From Jacaranda mimosifolia (lineage: Eukaryota; Streptophyta; Magnoliopsida; Lamiales; Bignoniaceae): a stretch of DNA of 64,000 nt. How positions within the stretch are numbered: the first letter of the stretch is position 1; the number at the start of each line of letters is the position of its first letter. Location: positions 22,731,744 to 22,795,743 of the forward strand of contig CM032123.1 of assembly GCA_018894105.1 (NCBI GenBank), in the 5' to 3' direction. Under the pieces are notes generated by a model that did no database searches, was not told the origin of the DNA, and saw nothing but the letters and a program-made list of their open reading frames with translations. Positions 1 through 11,675 of the stretch are shown one piece after another. The translations under genes were made by a program, and so were the position numbers.

Positions 1-444
1 TAATTTGCCACAACCGACTTGACACTTCAACTATCTAGTGGATTCTCCGGGCGGGCCTTTAGTGCCTTGTTCTCTAACAAGCACCCACTAACTTGCATCT
101 ATATCTCATATAGAATTGCTCATGGAATGGAGCAACATCCAACCCTTGGATTTATGCATCGTTGGTGCAAGTCTATTCGAATCATAAATGCCCTATCTCA
201 TAAGATCTTATGACTTGGAAAATTAAAGATCACCACCGTGTAAGACTTATTCCATGATCACCTCCTAGTGCGTGACCAAGTCTCGTAGTCTTGTATGATC
301 TAAGGACTTCAATCAAATGCCAGTGAAGTAATAATGAGCATAAGATGAAGATGACCATATAATAAATATCATTCAATCAAGTTTGTCTTACAAGGAAATA
401 GTTTACAAGACCAATCTAACTAGCCTGGGGGCACTATTCCAACA
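1..444 (-). mobile_element. Copia LTR fragment (left copy of duplicated unit)
   Basis: This is the start of a minus-strand LTR of the large-LTR copia family that is complete at 44440-54777. Read on the minus strand it begins TGTTGGAATAGTGCCCCCAG at 444 and runs off the left edge of the window. It shares the family's conserved stretch about catching up from 'caagcacccactaacttgcat' to the hexamer-rich region around 280-310. It is almost identical to 1480-1923, because it lies within a 1.48-kb tandem duplication. The small reading frame at 19-213 is present in both copies but is only LTR sequence, not a gene. Confidence 0.85.
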
Positions 445-873
445 TCTCAGTTCATAACTAATTAAATTTAGCCGACATTTATTTTAACATGTATATTCAT
501 AATATTCAAGTCTTATTACAGTTCCATATTTTCAACTTTCCAAATGCATCAATTAATAATTATTAATCTTTTATTATCAAATCCGAGTCCATACATCACT
601 TACAATTGAAGTCTTATTCAACCTTTTCGGTCTACAATCACAACTTTTGTCCAATTAGCTTGTATTTACATTAGAAATTAGCCTAATAATTCAATTAGAT
701 TAAATCAGGAATCGATTAATCAATTAATCGAAGTTTTGCCCAAATCGACCAAGCTCGATGCCAAATCACTACACAAAAGTGCTCCACGTGCATTTGAATT
801 GTCGAGCCGATGAAATGGTGGTCGGTCGTTGGAGCGCTGCCGTCAAAAATGTGAGCGGCTGCTATCACCTGAC
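445..873 (-). repeat. Tekay-type LTR segment, left duplicate
   Basis: This segment flanks the copia LTR and is repeated almost exactly at 1924-2353. The right-hand copy continues without a break to a terminus at 3118 that reads TGTAACACCCATAAATT on the minus strand. I therefore read both copies as interior LTR sequence of a minus-strand Tekay/Del-type gypsy element into which the copia LTR was inserted. At 873 the sequence jumps abruptly into copia LTR, which marks the duplication junction. No gene is seen. Confidence 0.6.
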
Positions 874-1923
874 AACTTCTTATGAGTTTTGAATATCATA
901 TAGTCATTTTAGTTTAAACTCCTTTAAACTAATCGACTCAATTCAATTAATCTCCATTAATTGAAGAGTACCCAATCTCCATGGTCGATATCCAACCTGA
1001 AGCCCATGGAGCCCAACTAATTGGCCGAAATAAATGCTTTTAGAGAACCATTATAGCTCTACGCATACCATGCAAATATGATGCTTCCGTCTCCTATCTC
1101 TTAAAAGAGGCTTAAGGCGAGATATTTACCGGTACCCTAAGAGCCTCGATACTGTGTCTCTATTCCCAATGTTCGATTCCATTTTATGACCTCAATTTTG
1201 GAAAACTCTTTTTCCAAAATGTCATACTACCTTGTGCAAGGATTTCTTGGAATCAATCATTATAAAATACATAGGAGATGCACTAGCCCTTCGCAAAGAC
1301 GAGGAGTTGGATTCCATCTTGGATCTCACAAATCTCCATGTCTAAGTAGCTCAAGCCCAATCACCACCTGATCGGCCCGCTAAGTGGCTAGGGAGGAGTC
1401 AAGGCATAAGGACCTAAACGCAAGGTTACCATGGATCCTCAGGTCAGAGGACTAATTATATGCACTTGTGTAAGCTGGATAATTTGCCACAACCGACTTG
1501 ACACTTCAACTATCTAGTGGATTCTCCGGGCGGGCCTTTAGTGCCTTGTTCTCTAACAAGCACCCACTAACTTGCATCTATATCTCATATAGAATTGCTC
1601 ATGGAATGGAGCAACATCCAACCCTTGGATTTATGCATCGTTGGTGCAAGTCTATTCGAATCATAAATGCCCTATCTCATAAGATCTTATGACTTGGAAA
1701 ATTAAAGATCACCACCGTGTAAGACTTATTCCATGATCACCTCCTAGTGCGTGACCAAGTCTCGTAGTCTTGTATGATCTAAGGACTTCAATCAAATGCC
1801 AGTGAAGTAATAATGAGCATAAGATGAAGATGACCATATAATAAATATCATTCAATCAAGTTTGTCTTACAAGGAAATAGTTTACAAGACCAATCTAACT
1901 AGCCTGGGGGCACTATTCCAACA
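874..1923 (-). mobile_element. Copia LTR fragment (right copy)
   Basis: This is the 5' half (U3 side) of the same copia LTR on the minus strand. It reads from TGTTGGAATAGTG at 1923 down to about 874. It aligns by eye with 44440-45480 and 52550-53590: the same AGTTTAAACTCC region, the same stretch at 980-1020 and the same run around 1380-1480. The TATA-side half of the LTR is absent because the duplication junction cuts it off. Confidence 0.85.
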
Positions 1924-3118
1924 TCTCAGTTCATAACTAATTAAATTTAGCCGACATTTATTTTAACATGTATATTCATAATATTCAAGTCTTATTACAG
2001 TTCCATATTTTCAACTTTCCAAATGCATCAATTAATAATTATTAATCTTTTATTATCAAATCCGAGTCCATACATCACTTACAATTGAAGTCTTATTCAA
2101 CCTTTTCGGTCTACAATCACAACTTTTGTCCAATTAGCTTGTATTTACATTAGAAATTAGCCTAATAATTCAATTAGATTAAATCAGGAATCGATTAATC
2201 AATTAATTGAAGTTTTGCCCAAATCGACCAAGCTCGATGCCAAATCACTACACAAAAGTGCTCCACGTGCATTTGAATTGTCGAGCCGATGAAATTGGTG
2301 GTCGGTCGTTGGAGCGCTGCTGTCGAAAATGTGAGCGGCTGCTATCACCTGACGCATCTCGGCGAGACAAACAATTTTCCCAAATCAATTTCATAAAACT
2401 CTTTCATTTGGCCGGTCCATTTTGCTAAAAATAGTATAGTGCCACCCAATGCCACCACATAGTTTTTCTTTGATTACTCTTCCACTGGTGGTCCGTTGTT
2501 GAAATTGAAAGCACTATCATGTTTCTCTCTCCGAACCCGTCGAAATCCACTCCATGGTTGAGAGTTTCAACCGCTGAATGGTGAGAGCCGCCACCTTCGC
2601 CATGCATTTCATTCGGCCACTAATTTCCTTCATTTTACGCAGAGGTTTGGTGTAAATTTTGTATTAATATGTTCCTTGCAACGAGGGGAAGAGAATGGTT
2701 AACTTGGTTGCTAGTTTTTCTGGCATCGGAGAGGTGTTGGGTAGAGAGGATGGTGATGGTAAGCTTGGGAAATTTTGATAAAATGGGAGGCCTTCTGTGT
2801 ATATGTTTTTAACTTTTTGGAAATCTTAGTTTGGCCCATAATAGTTTCCTATAGATTTCAATTCAGTCCATCGACTTATTTAGTACCTCACATTGACCTC
2901 AAAGCCTTATTTTAGTTTGCAATTGAGCCGTAGGACAAGTTAGTGCCTTAGTTTGGCCCAGTTGATCATTTTTAATTACAGATTGAGCCCAAAAAATTTC
3001 AAGTTCCTTACAATTAAGTTATCCTTATTTATATTTTTAAAACCCAAAATTTTGTCAAATTAATATTTTGATTTTTTTTAACCTTACCTTCTAAAATGAT
3101 AAATTTATGGGTGTTACA
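1924..3118 (-). mobile_element. Tekay/Del-type gypsy LTR, 5' portion
   Basis: On the minus strand this starts with TGTAACACCCAT at 3118, the same type of start as the LTRs at 26548, 21737 and 28361. The stretch 2820-3110 ('ttggccca', 'caattgagcc', 'ccttacaatta') parallels 21480-21730 and 26290-26540 in the gag-only element. The part at 2480-2610 parallels the pseudo-coding block near the middle of those LTRs. It is interrupted at 1923/1924 by the copia LTR, so the 3' half of this LTR is not seen. Small frames inside it (2207-2428, 2425-2607) are LTR sequence. Confidence 0.65.
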
Positions 3119-3146
3119 GCTATTAAAATATTTATAAAAAAATAAA

Positions 3147-4391
3147 TAAAAGATTTTATGTTAACTATTTGTTATTATATATATTGATGAGATAATATTA
3201 AGATGTTTAGGTTTATTAGAACACTTCTACTTTATGTACCTAAACATAATTTAAAGATTAAAAAACAATATTTCCCTTAATGGTGGCGTTGAACCATAAT
3301 GGTGGCGTTGAAGTTGAATTTAATGTAAACAATTTTCTTAATTCTTTCATTTATTTTTTAAATTTTATTATTTTAATTTATAAACTTAGAATTAGCAAAT
3401 CTTGATATTCTACAACTTAATTAAGTATAAATTATCTCCAAACATAACATCTTCAATTAAAATATTTACATTATTTTATCTAATTAGTAATAGATTTTCT
3501 TTCTTTAAACACCAAAAGAATTACAATTCATTTTTTAATCACATGAAGTAAAATAAATATATTATAAGATTAATTATTTCACTATTAAAAGTATTTGCAG
3601 TGTGTCACATTGGGTACATCCTAGTTTTGTATTATAATTATGCTCGACTCAAAACCATGGATTAATATTACCTAAATAATATAAATTATAAAACAATTAA
3701 ATTTTCAATTAATATGGAAATACTTTTTTTATATATTTAATTACTATGAAAATATCTATGTTGTACTATGTATTTATTACAAAAATATATCATGTATTAA
3801 ATTAACTTTTAAATGAAATTGAAATAATATATATTTTTTAATTTATAATTATTTTAATCCATAATTGAATAAACTGTCTTTTCCAAAAGGCTCATAAATT
3901 TAGTATGTCAAAAGATAATATTTTTAAGTAATAAAAAAAGAACAAACCTTGTAACTTCGATGCAAACTAATTGCAAATATTCAATGTTTTTTAATTCTAT
4001 TACCTTCTCAATATTCCCTCTATCTTGTACATGAATTACATCAATATCGAAAGTCAATCAATCTCATATGATGAACAAAACATAAAATTATACAATTAAA
4101 ACTTCAACAATAAAATCAATAAAAGAATATAACTAAATGACAATATCTTTTTCTTTACTTGTATGGAAAAATCCTTATGGAGATATTTGGTGGTGGCCCA
4201 AGCCAAACCTATGGAACATCTAAATTCAACTTCAATGCCACCACTAAGGTAAATATTGCTTTTTAATCTTTAAATTTTTGTTAGGTATATAAAGTAGAAG
4301 AGTTCTAATAAACTTAAACATCTTTAATATTATCTTACTAATACATACAATAACAAATAGATAATATCACATCTTTTATTTATTTTATTGA
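3147..4391. repeat. Inverted repeat pair, arms about 175-180 bp
   Basis: The left arm (about 3147-3327) matches the reverse complement of the right arm (about 4218-4391). Both contain the 'ggtggcgttgaagttgaatt'-like edge, an 'acttctactttat' core and an AT-rich end. The left arm carries an extra 20-bp direct repeat ('accataatggtggcgttg') near 3290-3318. The roughly 890 bp between the arms holds the Helitron-like block. It could be a foldback transposon or two opposed copies of one dispersed repeat; the second reading is favoured because the right arm also belongs to the direct repeat at 5076-5590. Confidence 0.6.
3335..3629 (+). mobile_element. Helitron-like 3' end, copy 1
   Basis: This block is shared with the reverse complement of about 16921-17170 and with 26549-26760. 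It ends with a short hairpin (CAGTGTG paired with CACATTG, about 3601-3615), then GGGTACATC and CTAGT. The other complete copy diverges immediately after the matching CAGT, so the element end is at this point. A 3' hairpin followed by CTRR and a target T is the hallmark of plant Helitrons. I cannot identify the 5' TC end, and no Rep/helicase is present, so any element is non-autonomous. Confidence 0.4.
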
Positions 4392-5590
4392 TAAATATTA
4401 TATCAACAGAAGTAACTAATTATATTTAAAATTAAATATGATGTATTTTAAAAATATAATATTCATACCTTTTAAATAAATTAATAATGAGGTAGGCCTG
4501 AAATTATTTCTAAGAACAAATAAGCGGAAGAGGGTAAGAATTTGACGTATATCTTGATTTTACTAAAAAAAAATAAAAATTTCCTTCATATGCTTTGATC
4601 AATTCTTATAGGCTGGACTGATGGGTTTAGCAAAATTTAAAAATTTCAAACTTTTAATTGAAAATTTTCCCCCAAGGTATAAGGTCAATCCACTCTACTC
4701 ATCTATACACGTTCTGATAAAACATAATGAAGCAACTTGGGTGTTATTAATTCATATTAACAAGCTGGAGATGCCAATGTTTTTATCTAGTCCTGAGAGT
4801 CGATATGAACTTGTCAGCTTTGTATATCCAAGTAAACTTAATTAAGAAGCTACAAGTTGCTATCTTCAATTAAGTATTGACATTAATGGTTTTGCATTAT
4901 CTCAAATACTTAAACATAATGAGCTTGTTACAGTGATTATCAGAGTAAGATAATTTGTCATGGCATTATGTGCTCAACAAATATATTCAGATGTGTATTG
5001 GTATTTTTTCAAGATTCTTTAGACACTTTTATGTGTAAAGGTTAACATACACACACACACACACATGCCATATTCTAGAAAGCTCATAAATTAAATATGT
5101 CAAAAGATAATATCTCTAAGTAATGAAAAAGGAAAAAAACAAACCTCGTGATTTCTATGCAAATCAATTACAAATATACAATATTTTTCTTAATTATATT
5201 ATCTTCTTAGTATTTCTTCTACCTTGCACATAAATTACATCAATACCCAAAGTCAGTAAATTATATATAATGAACAAATATAAAGTTATACAATTAAAAC
5301 TAAACAACGAAATCAATGAAAGAATGAAACAAAATGACAATATCTTTTTTCTTTACTCATGTGAAAAAATTCGTATCGAGATACTTGGTGATTCTCTTCT
5401 TCAAAATGTGAAATTTGGAAGATAGGAGTAGATTTATTTTAGACTTGGATGTTTTTTCATTCTTTAAATTGTGTCTAGGTATAGAAAGTAGAAGAATTTT
5501 AATATACCTAAACAACTTTGATATTATCTCATTAATAGATAATAACGAGATAATATCAAATCTTCTATCAGATAAAAATTATGAAATATT
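3885..5590. repeat. Direct repeat pair, about 500 bp (3885-4391 and 5076-5590)
   Basis: The two copies share a 'gctcataaatt' start, then 'atgtcaaaagataatat', 'acaattaaaac', 'aatgacaatatcttttt' and 'tttctttact', and end in the same region of AT-rich sequence. They are diverged and about 690 bp apart. The right end of the second copy (5517-5560) forms a perfect 14-bp stem with a 16-base loop. No coding capacity is seen. It is probably a dispersed non-autonomous element or a local duplication. Confidence 0.6.
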
Positions 5591-5764
5591 ATCAAACATA
5601 CTTTGAATTTTGGATGAAAGAAAATTAGAGGTAACATATGATATGTAGAGATAAAAAAAAAAAATTAAAATACTCAAAATTCTAAGAATTTGAAATTTAG
5701 CCAAAATTGCACGATTAGAATTAAAATTCCACAATTAGATACGCACAAAACTATACCATGTATA

Positions 5765-6565
5765 TGATGATGGTTGGATCTTGTTGTGAGTAGATTATGC
5801 TCTGGCCCACTAAAGTCAACCAGAAGACAAGTTGAGGGTAAGTATCTAGATAGGAGAGGGTCGAGTCTTGCAACCAATTAACTTACATTAAGCTAGCCGA
5901 GGGCCTCCGATGCTCAAGTCAGTATCGTACAATCATAAGTAGCAGAGTGAGGGCCAAAGTTATAATGAACATACGTCTATGAGGAAATGCAATAGGGTAT
6001 TTATAGTCTCTTGCGAGAGGTTAAAGTGTCTATGATACCCTTGATCATGCAGATAAGGCTTTTATCTTTGTTTAAGGACCTTTAGGTTTTTCCCTGCCTG
6101 AAAACATTTTCCAAGTGGCACATCTCCCTTCCTTTTGGGATATGTAGGAGATCTCCACATTTAATGTAGAGGCATACTGGTGGAATGGTGGAGGCATGCT
6201 TCATAAATACAGAGGCATACCTCCTATCAGCGTGTTTAATGTGGCAGAGTGGTGGTTGCATTGCATTTAATATGACAGTGACCAGTGACGGGGGAACACT
6301 TTCTATTTTTCTAATCGACCTTCTCTGGTCAAGATGTTTTCCTTGGCTGTGAGTTACCCATCTATGCTATGGTCGAATGATGGATCTCATAGGGCCTAGA
6401 GGCCTCTCTGGCCGAGGGCCTGTCAATCATACTTCGGCTAATAAATCATACTGTGGTTGATTGATGGGATGCTAATAGTTTACACTGGCTAACTAGCCCA
6501 ATGCAGTTTTAGGGCTTGGTCGACTACTACTGGGCCCATTGGGCATAATCCACTTCCCCATATCA
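5765..6565 (-). repeat. Tat element A, 3' LTR
   Basis: This 801-bp LTR matches 15765-16582 along its whole length, including the shared 'tggcccactaaagtcaac', 'tccctgcctgaaaac' and 'atccacttccccatatca' stretches. On the plus strand it starts TGATGATGG and ends ATATCA. It is shorter than the other LTR through small indels. Confidence 0.93.
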
Positions 6566-6779
6566 TGAGCCCCCTCATTCTCGAGTCCTGATCAAGCTCG
6601 CGAAAGGAAAGAGTTGTGAGTAGTTGGTTTTTGAAATTATAGTAACTATATGTTGACTTCAATTTTCAAATCTCGACTAGTATTTTGGTGAAATAAATAT
6701 GGTAGTTACATTAGGCAGACAAATGAAACGACGGGTTGTTACGTAATAATTGCTTGATAATTAGTCATTTTAGCCGGTT

Positions 6780-9360
6780 GATTTACCCCTTGGGTGGAGG
6801 CTATAGATAATATGTTGAAAATTTTCATTTACCACATTTATCATGTCAGTGAGAGGTCGAGTTTTTCAAATTTCACAGCATCTAATGAGAATCATGAATT
6901 CTTCCTTGTTTGTTTTGTAAGTTCCTCTTTATTGTTACATGCTTTTATTCTTTACCATTCTTCCCTAGAGACTTTAGGACTTTAATCATGCTCAGAGTGG
7001 TTGGAGAAGGTAGTGAGAGGTTGAATAACTCTGAGGAAATGCGGTCGTTTGGGGAGTCAACCGAAATGGTAAACGATTCAACTAGTAGGACTAGCGAATC
7101 TTTTAAGGATAAGTCAAATTCCTCCAATAGCTCGAGTGAGACAAGGGTTAATGTCGGAGAGGAAGCTAGGTTTTCTGGGGAGACGAGTTAACCTCCGGTG
7201 TCTCGAGATAGGCTATTTACAACCGACCACTATAGCGGCATAATTTCTGAGGTTACTAGTCATGATTTAGAGCTAGTTAGGCACATATATCACATTCATC
7301 TCAAGTTCGAATTAATTGTGCCTGAACCAAGCGATAGGATGCATCAACCCCTGGGGGTTGTATAATAGTGTTTGAGGAAGCCTTAAAGTGTGGGCTTAGG
7401 TTTCTAATTGCACAGCCTATAGTCGACCTCTTCACTGGCCTTCAGGTCTGCATCACCTTACTGTTACGCAATTGCTTCTCAATCTTATACAGCTTTATTA
7501 TTTTAATATTAATACATGACTAGCCACATTTCTTTACAAACTTTAGCAATCTATTCCATCTTCCTATGTCCTGTAAATCGGATAGCACTAAGCAATTGGG
7601 CTTTTGTTATCTCACTGCCCGTCCTTATCGAAAAATATTCGTGACCCCTTCTTCTTCCCATAGCCAAACCTAGAAGAAAAGAAATTTCTTTGTCCGCACC
7701 TGTAGCGGGGTCGGCTTTAATTTTCCCAAGGGATGGTTTAGGGATCGGGTTGAGATGCTCAAGAATGTGAACCTAACCAGGAACAACACCTTTATTCAAG
7801 ACTTGGTTGAGTTTGGAGAAATTGAGGCATCAAGGTACACGATGAGAGAAACTTGGTGTTAGCAGGCTTGTCACCTACTCGGTTGGATATGCCAGCTAAT
7901 GATCGACTAAGTAGATGCATTTTAGTTGCTTTGTTTTTGTTGATTTCTCTCTCTTTTCTTTTCTTTTTTTTATATTTCCTTTTTGAAATTTTATATTTGT
8001 GTTTGTGCTTTCTCTCAGATCGAGCAGTAATCATGAATCGCACATGCCAACAGGCCATGGCCTACCAAAAAAAGGCACAAGAGTGTAAAGAAGTGGCCGC
8101 TCGATGAGAAGCAACCTCACAAGGTGCTCCCTTATAGCAAGCACAACCATCTACTCTTCCTTCTGCTTGACCAGCTTTGGTCGAGGCCGCTAGCCCAGCA
8201 CCTTGATAAAAAATAAGGGCTCCAGACGACCAACCTCCCTCTCCCAAGAGTACTACTACTGAGAAGAGAAAGGGGAAAGCTACTGACAACACCCTATTCT
8301 TCAGGTTGCTGCCCGACGAGAGCTGTTTCCTCTGCTTTTTTTTTCCAAACCCTAAGTTTGGGCTCGACGTGGGGATCGCAAACACCACAACAATGATAGG
8401 TACAGGGTTAATAGGGATGGCCTATTTCAAAGTTCTTACTGCTAGTCTATTCCTCTTAGTCCAGAAAAAGATGCTAGAGCTCTAGGGGATCAATGCCTTG
8501 AAGGCATTTGTCTACCATGCCAATATGGTTGTTTCCTTATTTCAGGTTGGGCAGTGGGGCTATAATTTTTTTCACAGAGTTGAGCTCACCCTAGCCGATT
8601 GATATGCTTTTCAGAAGTCTAGTCACTTAACTCAAGGATCAAAGAGCTTGAGAAGCAAGTCGAGGAAAGGGATGCAGAGCTAATGGTTGTCGTTACTGAG
8701 AGAAGTCGCCTGGACGGTCTACTGATATAGGTGAGATTGGAGGGGGAATTAGCCTCACTGTCTGGTCGGGCATTGGGATTAACAACGCTCATTGATACAC
8801 CCAGGATGAGTTCTCTTTCGAGCATTCAGAGGAGGCAGTGCAATAATATCTGCTGAGGCCAGCTTTTCAAAAGGCTAGTGTCGTTTTTGCGTTGGACAAT
8901 GCCAAAGAGGCCTTCCAAAAAGCCGTTAAGCAACTAGCCTTTTTGGGCTACCAATTTTTAGCAGAAGATAAGGCCCAGCTAAACATACTCCAGAATGAGC
9001 GCCTCAAGGAGTATGATGAGACTATGCCACTTGAGGAGACAGAAGCCCTAATTCACCCCAGGGTAACGAGATGGGGAAAAAGTTGGAAACATTGCCCTTG
9101 ACCTCAAGGATGGAAAAGTTGATACTGCAGCATATTCTTCGGCTATCGGGCGTACATTCATAATGGAGAAGGCTACCCTTTGTCGACCTGCAGGAGCCCT
9201 TCACTCAGGGATAGACCAAGAGGTTGAGGGTCGCAGATGGTCATGCCCATAGACTTTGCTGAAGAGCTCGATCGGGCTATACACGATGTGGTAGAAATCA
9301 TTGCTCGAAGCCTAGGATGGGAGAGAGCTGGTTCGAGCTGAAGCTGTTGCTGTTTTTGCT
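6780..9360 (+). pseudogene. Extra antisense ORF of Tat element A (putative 'gypsy-type transposon' family)
   Basis: This broken coding region lies in the 3' part of the element but on the opposite strand to gag-pol. Visible pieces in order are a Ser/Glu-rich stretch (7000-7190), a segment around 7200-7480 with the landmarks LFTTDHYSG, PSDRMHQPLG, EEALKCGLRF and FTGLQV, a hydrophobic or intron-like stretch (7900-8030), and charged coiled-coil pieces at 8637-8725 (KELEKQVEERDAEL) and 8892-9060 (NAKEAFQKAVKQLAFLGYQ). The 7200-7480 landmarks resemble the family annotated in plants as 'putative gypsy type transposon' (Transposase_28), from memory of that family. Several frame changes separate the pieces. 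Extra ORFs in antisense orientation are known in Tat-lineage elements; their function is unknown. Smaller frames here on either strand are fragments or shadows. Confidence 0.6.
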
Positions 9361-9559
9361 TATGAATTTTTTTATTTTATTTGACTTGATCCACCTTCAA
9401 AATATTTTGTACAATTTGAATATTTTTATTGCTGCAACGTTATTATTTTTGGTCGTTTATCGTTCCTTTGCTGTTATTTTTCTTTTGTTATTGTGAATGT
9501 TTGGCTGACCCTGAGGTCATTTAGCAATGCATATTTCCATTCGATGAGCTTAACATTGG

Positions 9560-10190
9560 GTTGTTATAAAACTGTGAAATTAATATGCATATCCTCATTG
9601 ATTGGTTTGAGACCAAGATAATGGTTGACTATAAGGTCGACTTCTAATAAATAAATAAGTAAAGAAATTTGTCTCATTTGATGCATTGAACGGTCTGAGA
9701 TTTCAACTTTAAACAATTAGTTGGTTTGAATCAACTTTGCAGCCGACTATTGGGTCAACTTTAAGCAACTTCATCTTAATTAACTGATAAGGCTAGGTGC
9801 TATGGTCGAAGGTAAGTCGACTTCATTGGTTTGATGCGTTGATCAGTCTGAGATTTCAACTTTAAACAATCGATTGGTTTGAATCAACTTTGTAGTTGAC
9901 TATTAGGTCAACTTTAAGCAACTTCATCGTAATTAACTGATTAGGTTAGGAGCCAACATCGAACGTAAGTCGACTTCTTTGGTTTCAAATTGAGTTATCA
10001 TGGGATCGTTGAGTCGATTTTCATGTATCTGTTGGTTGGTTTGAAACCAAGATAGTGGTCGACTACGGGTTCGACTCTAAATGATTTTCTCTTTTATGAA
10101 ATGATTAGGCTAGAAGCCATGATTGCAGTTGAGAGTAAGAAGTGAGTTGAATATAAATCGATTTTATTAGTTTGGGACCATATTGCAAAA
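9560..10190 (-). repeat. Tat element A 3' tandem repeats, about 151-bp unit
   Basis: Two good units start near 9680 and 9831, each holding 'gtctgagatttcaactttaaacaa', 'ttggtttgaatcaacttt', 'gactatt.ggtcaacttta' and 'aattaactgat' in the same order. Degenerate partial units flank them, sharing the 'ggtttgaaaccaagata.tggt.gacta' motif at 9602-9640 and 10035-10075. They lie between the end of INT and the antisense ORF. Tandem repeats in the 3' untranslated part are a known habit of Tat elements. No coding is seen. Confidence 0.75.
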
Positions 10191-10289
10191 GCACATTTTT
10201 CGAGAAGATTGGATCTCATGTGTTTAAAAAAAGGTTGAACTGAGACTAAAGTCTCTTTATACATATAATATTTTCAAGTTTGTTGCATT

Positions 10290-11320
10290 CTACGATTGAG
10301 AAAGCTCGTTACCATCCACATCTGCTAGTCGATAAGAGTTGTGATTTACCACTTTGACTATTGAAGAGGGGCCTTCCCATCTTGGGTTAAGTTTTTTGAC
10401 ATTTTTTGAAACTTCAACTTTCTTGAGAACGAGGTCTCCCTCTTGAAAACTTCTTAGTCGAATGAATTTATTGTAATGCTTTGTCATGATTGATCTGTGC
10501 TTTTACATTGTTGAGTATGTCTACTGTAGTATCTTGTTGATTGTTTCGAGGTCAAATTACCTCTCAACTTCATTCCTAATCGAGTTGTAATAAATCAACC
10601 AAGCTGTGTGCTGTATCAGTTCTGCTGGGATTGCTGCTTCTGAACCATAGATCAGGTTGTAAGGGTTGTACCCTATGGTAGTTCTAGGAGTGGTTCTGTA
10701 CGTCGACAGGATGCCTGGGAGATCATCTGCCTAATTTCCTTTGGATCCCCGAGCAGAGTTTTGATGTGGTCTAAAATCATCCTATTTGTAACCTCGATTT
10801 GTCCATTTACCTGAGGGTTGCCGACTGAGGCATAGTGTTGTCATATTCCCAAAGTTTCACACCAATCTCTTATCTTCTTAATCTGAAATTGGATACCATT
10901 GTCTGATATCAATATCTTTGGTAGACCAAAACTACATATGATGTTCTTCCACAAGAAGCTTCAAATTGTTGCATCAGTTATCTTCGAAACTGTTTCTGTC
11001 TCAACCCATTTACTAAAATATTCGACTGCCACTACCATATATTTTCTCTAGATGGTGGCTTTTAGGAATGAGCCCACAATGTCTATCCCCTACTAGTTAT
11101 ATGGCCAAGTGATCTAAATTGCTACTAGAGCTGAAAAGGGCTGGTGGGAAATGTTCGAATGCACTTGGCAGGACGACCACTTCTTGGTAAAGTCAATTGC
11201 ATCTTTGAGCAAGGTTGGCTAAAGATATCTGTGTCTGATGACCTTGTAGGCAAGTGTTGGCCCCTCGGAGTGGTTTTAGCAGATGCCTGAATGGACTTCC
11301 TGCAAAACCTCAAAGGCTAG
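10290..11320 (-). pseudogene. Tat element A integrase
   Basis: Gypsy integrase remains on the minus strand, from about 11320 down to 10290. The core can be followed through DIVGSFLKAT (first catalytic Asp, about 11060-11090), YFSKWVETE, LISDNGIQF (second Asp, about 10885-10915) and HYASVGNPQVNGQIE (catalytic Glu, about 10812-10845). The C-terminal SH3-like part is the 65-residue open frame 10290-10487, with RSFQEGDLVLKK and LNPRWEGP. It would cut target DNA and join the retroelement ends. At least four in-frame stops and a frameshift separate the core from the C-terminus, and the N-terminal zinc domain is not intact. The 62-residue frame at 11125-11313 is out of frame with the real product. 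Confidence 0.9.
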
Positions 11321-11675
11321 GTTCGGTGTCAAACATCTCAATACGGGTCTAGAAATAGATCTCTTATACAACTGACCATACTCATCAGGAGCAAAATTCG
11401 TTGCTCGACCCCTCAATTTTAGAGCCTCTATTTTGTCTTCTTGCACTTTACCCTCTCTTAGGTAAGCTTTGATCTCATCTTTCTAGGTGGAAGCTTTATT
11501 CTTAGATCTCCCAAATTTGGCTCTGGTTGGGGCCACTTATGGTGGGCTTCTCAGATACCAAAAATGTGATGGTTCTTTCCATGGTACCCTTCGTCGAACT
11601 AGCAAACTTGGATAAGGCATCTATTCTCTCATTCTCTAATATGGGGACCTGATTGAGGGAGAATTTCTTAAAGCG

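Larger units (their letters stand above)
1..2353. repeat. 1.48-kb tandem duplication
   Basis: Bases 1-873 match 1480-2353 with only about four differences: one transition near 728/2207, a one-base indel near 816/2296, and two substitutions near 831-836/2311-2316. The repeat unit spans about 874-2353 and joins interior copia LTR to its Tekay-type flank, so a composite of two transposons was duplicated as a block. The near identity contrasts with the much older divergence between copia LTRs elsewhere in the window. Either the duplication is recent or the assembly is wrong here. Confidence 0.9.
3119..5764. other. AT-rich stretch without genes; inverted and dispersed repeats
   Basis: No supported gene is present. 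The stretch contains an inverted repeat pair (3147-3327 and 4218-4391), a dispersed block with a Helitron-like 3' end (3335-3629), a direct repeat pair (3885-4391 and 5076-5590), an AC microsatellite near 5049-5066 and a 14-bp perfect stem at 5517-5560. A 74-residue frame at 4621-4845 has no recognisable domain and sits in simple AT-rich DNA, so I do not call it a gene. The Tat element at 5765 inserted at the right edge. Confidence 0.6.

Noticed and set aside
4621..4845. 74-residue open frame as a possible host gene
   Set aside because: No domain, no conserved motif and AT-driven composition; surrounded by repeats. Length is within what chance gives in such DNA.
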